Part shown: in pieces, positions 6,915 to 10,658 of the stretch
Layout of the letters: the number at the start of each line of letters is the position of its first letter
How positions within the stretch are numbered: the first letter of the stretch is position 1
NCBI GenBank assembly: GCA_902464375.1
Contig: CABQIM010000065.1
Coordinates: 1-10,658, forward strand
DNA: 10,658 nucleotides
Reading direction: 5' to 3'
Source of the DNA: an uncultured bacterium
GTDB lineage: Bacteria; Cyanobacteriota; Vampirovibrionia; Gastranaerophilales; Gastranaerophilaceae
The notes under the pieces: model-generated
Seen by the model: the letters and a program-made list of their open reading frames with translations, nothing else
Told to the model about the DNA's origin: nothing
Database searches by the model: none
Position numbers and translations under genes: made by a program

Positions 6915-7955
6915 ATGGATCCTATAACATCAATGTTTTCTTCCGTAATGGAAAAAGCTAGTGAAGTTGCAGAAGTTGTTGGGGATAAGTTTATGAAGGA
7001 TGTATGCCCTGACTTTTTGAAAACATCAACAACAGAAGTTCCTTCATATCAAATAGAAGCTGCCGCACATAGTGCATGCAACTTCTTTGGTATGAATGAT
7101 ATTCCTATGCAAGAAGGCGATAGTATCGGTGTTTACACATTTAACCCAGACATTGTTAATGATGATGTCTTTCAATATAATGTACAACAATTCAAAGACA
7201 TGGGACTAACTTCATTTGAAGATCAGACCAAGGTATGGACTCATGAATGTGGGCATCGTATAACACAAAAAGAATTTGGCAATACGAACTGGGCTGATGA
7301 GTTAGGTGCAGATTTCTTTGTTGGAGTAAGAGAAGAAATGCTTGGTATAGGTAAAAGTAATTTTGAAAAGACTTTGGGAGCCACAAAACCTTGCGAATCT
7401 CATCCTGGAGGAGCATTACGTCTGAAAGCTATAGATTTTGGACGAAAAGTTGCTGCAGCGATGAAACAAGAAGGTGTTATGCCTACATGGGAAAATTGTT
7501 TAGATGCTTTTTCAAAATCAGACTTTGCAAGAATGTCATATGAATCATTCCTTAAAGACACTAAATCAACAGCTTTACAAAATATTGCTCCATCTCATCC
7601 ACAAATTAGTAAAGAGTTAAAGGGGTTTACACAAGCTGACGTAGATTGGTATGAGCATCAAGCAAGAATATCTTCTGGTTCAGAGCAAGCACATTGGATA
7701 AAAGAAGCACAATGGGCAAAGAACCATCTGAAAAGTTTGTGTGAAGATGGGAATATGGACAATGTCGAGCCCCTAACCTTTAAAGGTTTCACACAAGCAG
7801 ATGTAGATTGGTATGAACATCAAGCAAGAATATCCTCAGGTTCAGAGCAAGCACATTGGATAAAAGAAGCACAATGGGCAAGAAACCATTTGAAAAGTTT
7901 TATACAGCCAGAATCTGAAAAAGGACAATTCCAAGAAGGACATGTTCTGTGGTAA
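6915..7955 (+). CDS. HExxH zinc metalloprotease-like protein with duplicated C-terminal repeat
   Basis: The 346-residue protein has a zincin-type active site: 'WTHECGHRITQKEFG' (108-122), with H110 and H114 as ligands and E111 as the catalytic base. The following 'WADELGADFF' (126-135) gives E129 or D132 as a third ligand, as in gluzincins. 'SHPGGALRLKAIDFG' (162-176) recalls the conserved 'HP...R' segment after the active site of M48-like peptidases. There is no signal peptide or clear transmembrane helix, so it should act in the cytosol. The C-terminus carries two near-identical repeats (236-274 and 290-328), rich in Trp, His and Gln, likely a binding module. ATG lies 1 bp after the ATPase stop, indicating coupled translation. 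A plausible role is an effector protease gated by the GTPase or ATPase (inference). The substrate is unknown. Loss of activity cannot be ruled out, but all key residues are present. Confidence 0.78.
   Translation: MDPITSMFSSVMEKASEVAEVVGDKFMKDVCPDFLKTSTTEVPSYQIEAAAHSACNFFGMNDIPMQEGDSIGVYTFNPDIVNDDVFQYNVQQFKDMGLTSFEDQTKVWTHECGHRITQKEFGNTNWADELGADFFVGVREEMLGIGKSNFEKTLGATKPCESHPGGALRLKAIDFGRKVAAAMKQEGVMPTWENCLDAFSKSDFARMSYESFLKDTKSTALQNIAPSHPQISKELKGFTQADVDWYEHQARISSGSEQAHWIKEAQWAKNHLKSLCEDGNMDNVEPLTFKGFTQADVDWYEHQARISSGSEQAHWIKEAQWARNHLKSFIQPESEKGQFQEGHVLW
7620..7736 (+). repeat. C-terminal 39-residue repeat, copy 1
   Basis: Codons 236-274 of the metalloprotease-like gene encode the first copy, 'KGFTQADVDWYEHQARISSG' and onward to 'NHLKS'. 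The second copy begins 162 bp downstream. Most base differences between the copies are silent. Confidence 0.9.
7782..7898 (+). repeat. C-terminal 39-residue repeat, copy 2
   Basis: Codons 290-328 repeat copy 1 with a single amino-acid change (K to R in 'WAKNHLKS' against 'WARNHLKS'). Silent third-base differences show that the duplication is not brand new and that the protein sequence has been kept by selection or gene conversion. A 15-residue acidic spacer separates the copies. Confidence 0.9.
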
Positions 7956-7989
7956 ATAATATTATTTTTAACTGCTTCTAAAATAAAGC

Positions 7990-8739
7990 ATGTTTAATAT
8001 GCAATTTACATTTAGAGTTAAAAGAAAAGCTGCATATGAAAGGGGGACTATTGTCTTCGGAAAAATTCTATCCGGAACTATAGACAAGGATAAAGATGTG
8101 CTTGTTTCTGTTGGTAAAAATGAATATAAAGCTCACATAGACAGCATTATAGATAAACCTGATGGTGGCTATGTACAAAGTTGCAGCAAAGGAAATAATG
8201 TTTCCTTGTACCTTTCAGGTATAGAAGAGCAACTTATAAAACCACGAATAACAGTTGTGAGAAACTATAGTGTAGAAAAAGTCAATTCTAACATTGATAA
8301 AAAGCAAAATCAGTCAAAAAAGGAGCATTCTAAAAATGAAAAAATAGCAGAGAGCACCTTGCCGAAAAGAAACCTCCAACTAAAAAATAAAAATGAAAAA
8401 TATTCTTCTGTTGAGAAAGATTTTATTCAAGATGTATTAGTGTGCATTAAAGAAACTGGGAAACTTGCACCTACAGAGTTGTATGTTTTGGATAAATTAC
8501 GAATAGCTTATAATCTATCGGAAGAGAGGTCACGGCAGTTAATCTTTGGAACGATAAAAAAATATAATGCGGAAAAAAACGAGTTATTATATAAGGATGC
8601 GATTTCAGCTTGTCTTTTAGATTGTGGCTATTTAACCACAACGGAAAGATACCTTTTAGAAAAACTTCGTATAGCCTTAAATATCTCAGAACAAAAAGCA
8701 TATTCTTTAGAAAAAGATAGTGATTGGAATATTTTGTAA
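7990..8739 (+). CDS. EF-Tu domain-2-like beta-barrel fused to two TerB-like helical repeats
   Basis: Residues about 5-90 of this 249-residue protein match the pattern of the translation-factor beta-barrel (EF-Tu domain 2): 'RGTIVFGKILSGTIDKDKDV' (18-37), a turn near 58-60, and 'KGNNVSLYLSGIEEQLIKP' (67-85), equivalent to the 'G(D/N)NVGLLLRGI' segment of EF-Tu. No GTPase domain precedes it. A lysine-rich, probably disordered linker (91-138) leads to two related helical units, 139-186 and 196-242. Both carry a 'G-x-L-x-(P/T)-T-E-x-Y-x-L-(D/E)-K-L-R-I-A' core followed by 'N(L/I)SE', reminiscent of TerB-like or tellurite-resistance-associated helical domains. ATG 7990 is used; ATG 7999 is an equally good start. 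It is the last gene before the terminator, 34 bp after the protease gene. Possible roles are ribosome or tRNA sensing, or an adaptor; both are inference. Confidence 0.72.
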   Translation: MFNMQFTFRVKRKAAYERGTIVFGKILSGTIDKDKDVLVSVGKNEYKAHIDSIIDKPDGGYVQSCSKGNNVSLYLSGIEEQLIKPRITVVRNYSVEKVNSNIDKKQNQSKKEHSKNEKIAESTLPKRNLQLKNKNEKYSSVEKDFIQDVLVCIKETGKLAPTELYVLDKLRIAYNLSEERSRQLIFGTIKKYNAEKNELLYKDAISACLLDCGYLTTTERYLLEKLRIALNISEQKAYSLEKDSDWNIL

Positions 8740-8883
8740 CTCCGTAATTTTGCAAATACGATAATTGAAAAGAAAACTTGTAAACCAACATCTCTTAGGT
8801 TTGCAAGTTTTTCTTTTTATGGTGATAGATTTTAAATGTTCAAAACTCTCTATACCAATAACGTATAACAAGAAAAAAAGAAA
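8740..8883 (+). other. Intergenic boundary between the two transcription units
   Basis: This is the only gap above 50 bp in the window and it holds the terminator. The remaining sequence (8820-8883) is A/T-rich and ends in an A-run directly before ATG 8884, a common Bacteroidetes leader feature. I found no convincing pair of Bacteroides -33 (TTTG) and -7 (TAnnTTTG) elements, so a promoter here is expected but not located. Confidence 0.5.
8773..8819 (+). terminator. Rho-independent terminator closing the effector operon
   Basis: The arms at 8773-8786 (AAAACTTGTAAACC) and 8798-8811 (GGTTTGCAAGTTTT) pair over 14 bases with one G-T pair, around an 11-base loop. A T-rich tail (TCTTTTT) follows. 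A-rich sequence before the left arm means it could also stop minus-strand transcription. It lies 34 bp after the last gene of the block and separates it from the DUF1232 gene. Confidence 0.85.
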
Positions 8884-9246
8884 ATGGACAAACAAAGTTT
8901 GATAAACACAAAGGTTTTGAAAGAAAAACTACAAGAGTATGCAATGAAAGTTGGTCGCATTAGTGCTCGTCCACTCTTGTTGCTTTATTTCATCATGGTA
9001 AGTAAGGACACACCGAAGAGCGACAAATTGATGATTCTGTCAACCATATCCTATTTGATATTACCTGTAGACTTGATTTCTGCTAAGCGTCTGCCTATTA
9101 TTGGATGGATAGACGAGGCTTTTTCTCTTTCAGTTGTCTATCAGAAAGTGAGCAAGAACATCACACCAGAAATCGAACGAAAGACAGATGCATTGCTTGA
9201 CAAGTGGTTTCCTGAATATACCAACTACATTGAAATCTTTGATTGA
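8884..9246 (+). CDS. DUF1232/YkvA-like small membrane protein
   Basis: The core (about 42-82) matches the DUF1232 pattern: 'DTPKSDKLMILSTISYLILP' with 'PVDLI' at 61-65, then 'LPIIGWIDEAF' (70-80). In this family the 'lg(l)SYxxxPxDLIPD' element precedes 'lG(y)lDD', with the last acidic residues here replaced by 'ISAKRLP' and 'DEA'. One or two hydrophobic segments (30-40 and 50-64) suggest membrane association. The family's function is unknown. The gene is the first after the terminator, so it probably has its own promoter in the 144-bp gap, although I could not identify a convincing one. It begins what looks like a separate operon. The length of 120 residues is normal for the family. Confidence 0.8.
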   Translation: MDKQSLINTKVLKEKLQEYAMKVGRISARPLLLLYFIMVSKDTPKSDKLMILSTISYLILPVDLISAKRLPIIGWIDEAFSLSVVYQKVSKNITPEIERKTDALLDKWFPEYTNYIEIFD

Positions 9247-9294
9247 TGGTAAAAGTAATTAAACACGAAATTAATATTTAAACATATAACACCT

Positions 9295-9723
9295 ATGGAA
9301 GTAAAAATAAAATATTCAGAACTTCAAGATTTTATCTTGCATAATTTCAAGAAAGAAGTGTCGTTGGCATTTGTCGCTCCATCTACAGTTTCTTTGTCAA
9401 CGAAAATAAAGTTTTTAGGCTTTGCGAAGAGTATTGGTGTAGAGCTGTGTGTTGAGAAAGTAGATGGTTCCAACCTACACATAACATATAGTGGTAAGTT
9501 AGGAATAGAATTGCTTATCACTCCTGCCATTGCTTTCTTGAAGAGGCTTTTGCCAGACAAAACGAACTTTATAACTCAGAACTCAAACAATCGAGTAATC
9601 GTAAACATGGCAGAAATAGAGCAGTTGAAAGGTGTGCTTGAAAAGGTAACACTGAAGAGTATATGTTTTGATGAAGAGCATGTTGTAATTGAGTCTTCCT
9701 TGAACATACCAAATTGTAAGTAG
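9295..9723 (+). CDS. Conserved Bacteroidetes-type hypothetical protein
   Basis: I cannot assign this 142-residue protein to a named family. It opens 'MEVKIKYSELQDFILHNF' and is predicted mostly beta with an amphipathic helix near 73-88 ('LITPAIAFLKRLLPDK'). The alternating strand pattern and the 'VEKVDGSNLHITYSGKLGIE' stretch (53-72) suggest a compact sheet, perhaps lipid- or ligand-binding. There is no signal peptide. It lies 48 bp after the DUF1232 gene and 31 bp before the next one on the same strand, so it is probably co-transcribed with both. Coding is well supported by the long open frame and normal composition. Confidence 0.7.
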   Translation: MEVKIKYSELQDFILHNFKKEVSLAFVAPSTVSLSTKIKFLGFAKSIGVELCVEKVDGSNLHITYSGKLGIELLITPAIAFLKRLLPDKTNFITQNSNNRVIVNMAEIEQLKGVLEKVTLKSICFDEEHVVIESSLNIPNCK

Positions 9724-9754
9724 GTTTATAGCCAGACACATTAATAATTCGATT

Positions 9755-10300
9755 ATGTTTACTACGCAGTTTTTGCTCATTGTTATAGGCATTGCTCAAA
9801 TGATTGGTTGCAGTTGGATTTTCAGTAAATTCCAAAAACGGACTTACAAACGGGAAATCCGAAGCAGACATTCTTATGTCTTGTTGGCTAAGTTGCTGGC
9901 AGAAGAAGAAAAACTTAGGTGCAACATCAGTAAATGCAATGAGGATGGTACAGGAGAAATGTATCTTGGCTTACCGGAAGGGATAGTAAAGGTGTTTTCT
10001 CTTGGAAATGATAGATTTGCTATTTCTCTTGTTGGGGCTGTTATTATAAATGACTTGCATGTAGACATGGCTCGTGAGATTTGTAAGGATTTGAACACTA
10101 CGGAGAGTAGAGTAAGGTATAGCGTTGGCTTTGAACCGGCTTTTTCCCAAACAGGAATTTCTATTACTTGTGACTTTGAGAAAGATGGCGACGATGAAAC
10201 TACCGAATACGATATTCTTAGTTATGCCAAGACATATTTAGAGCCAAAGCAACAAGAACTACAAACAATATGGACTCAGAAAACGGAAGAAATTCAATAA
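9755..10300 (+). CDS. N-terminally membrane-anchored hypothetical protein
   Basis: Residues 5-23 of this 181-residue protein ('QFLLIVIGIAQMIGCSWIF') form a single hydrophobic helix, followed by a basic stretch ('KFQKRTYKREIRSRH'), which predicts an anchor with the remainder in the cytosol. The soluble part contains 'NDRFAISLVGAVIINDLHVD' (85-104), an alternating strand-helix pattern and an acidic segment 'DFEKDGDDETTEYD' (140-153). The two-layer alpha/beta look is weakly reminiscent of YbjN-like or secretion-chaperone-like folds, but I see no diagnostic motif. It belongs to the same-strand run from 8884. Function unknown. Confidence 0.65.
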   Translation: MFTTQFLLIVIGIAQMIGCSWIFSKFQKRTYKREIRSRHSYVLLAKLLAEEEKLRCNISKCNEDGTGEMYLGLPEGIVKVFSLGNDRFAISLVGAVIINDLHVDMAREICKDLNTTESRVRYSVGFEPAFSQTGISITCDFEKDGDDETTEYDILSYAKTYLEPKQQELQTIWTQKTEEIQ

Positions 10301-10318
10301 TACAAAAATATAAAAGAC

Positions 10319-10658
10319 ATGAACACAAATAAATACTTCAAGTTAGGCTTAATCACAATGTTTTTAGCCTTTTTCGGACAGTTGTCCTTCGCCCAAGAAG
10401 TGATAGTGGCTGACACTATAGACGCAGAAGAGGCATTTGGCAAAAAGCCCATCACCCAAGTACCATTGGAACAATGCGAACAGATAGACACTTGTAGCAT
10501 TGCCAAGTTTGCCGTTGTTTCAAAAGGTGGCAAACAGGGTATCTATGACTTGGAGAAGCATGAGAATGTAACGGAGATAGATTTAGATGTTGCAGGTTTC
10601 TCACGTCGTTATGTGTCAGAAGATGGCATTGAGGTATTCTACTTCTATGTAGAAAAAG
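10319..10658 (+). CDS. Secreted protein with WG-like segment, 3' end outside window
   Basis: ATG 10319 opens a frame that is still open at the last base (113 complete codons). Residues 1-25 form a clear signal peptide: K5 and K8, a hydrophobic core 'LGLITMFLAFFG', and a signal peptidase I-type 'SFA' before Q26. The mature part has 'VVSKGGKQGIYDLEK' (66-80), which resembles the 'KxGKxGlYD' unit of WG-type repeats seen in Bacteroidetes exported proteins, and two cysteines (C53, C59) that could form a disulfide after export. It probably goes to the periplasm or outer surface. In Bacteroidetes such N-terminal segments may precede a hydrolase domain, but nothing catalytic is visible here. It follows the preceding gene by 18 bp. 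Confidence 0.7.
   Translation, partial: MNTNKYFKLGLITMFLAFFGQLSFAQEVIVADTIDAEEAFGKKPITQVPLEQCEQIDTCSIAKFAVVSKGGKQGIYDLEKHENVTEIDLDVAGFSRRYVSEDGIEVFYFYVEK

Noticed and set aside
7620..7898. Direct repeats considered as a CRISPR or mobile-element signature
   Set aside because: There are only two 117-bp copies, in frame, with silent differences. They encode a duplicated protein module.
8471..8895. Two minus-strand frames spanning the end of the EF-Tu-D2-like gene and the terminator gap
   Set aside because: They overlap a real gene and read through the terminator hairpin; the products are low-complexity aromatic-rich sequence with no family resemblance.
9874..10098. Minus-strand and alternative-frame readings inside the anchored hypothetical gene (also 9804-9986 plus, 10294-10533 minus)
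   Set aside because: They are shadows of the 181-residue protein and of the secreted protein, both of which have coherent topology signals.

Overview
The window looks like a chromosomal accessory region of a gut or oral Bacteroidetes (Bacteroides/Prevotella-like). The reasons are the low G+C, the tight all-plus-strand gene string, the scarcity of Shine-Dalgarno sites, a UpxY-type NusG paralog, an ECF-type sigma factor, and Bacteroidales-style hypothetical and secreted proteins at the right end. No tRNA, rRNA, CRISPR array, transposase or integrase is visible.

Region 1 (1-1082) is a regulatory head. It holds the C-terminal half of a NusG/UpxY-like antiterminator whose 5' end lies outside the window, an ECF-type sigma factor starting 5 bp later, and a 79-residue protein overlapping the sigma gene by 8 bp. 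That small protein carries the 'DExLAAYIDGNA' segment known from the cytosolic start of anti-sigma factors, but it has no zinc ligands and no membrane anchor.

Region 2 (1084-8739) is a compact effector block: a 710-residue dynamin-like GTPase; a 212-residue helical protein with one long hydrophobic hairpin-like stretch; a 1005-residue HerA/DUF87-type ATPase with a Ser/Thr/Glu/Asn-rich insert; an HExxH metalloprotease-like protein ending in two nearly identical 39-residue repeats; and a protein joining an EF-Tu domain-2-like barrel to two helical TerB-like repeats. Gaps are 1 to 36 bp. A strong hairpin plus T-run terminator follows at 8773-8819, so regions 1 and 2 plausibly form one operon. 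I do not recognise this exact combination as a named system. GTPase, pumping ATPase, protease and membrane partner together resemble the logic of phage-defence or envelope-stress systems. That function is inference.

Region 3 (8884-10658) lies beyond the terminator and looks like a separate, more ordinary operon: a DUF1232/YkvA-like membrane protein, two small uncharacterised proteins (one with an N-terminal membrane anchor), and a secreted protein cut off by the window end.
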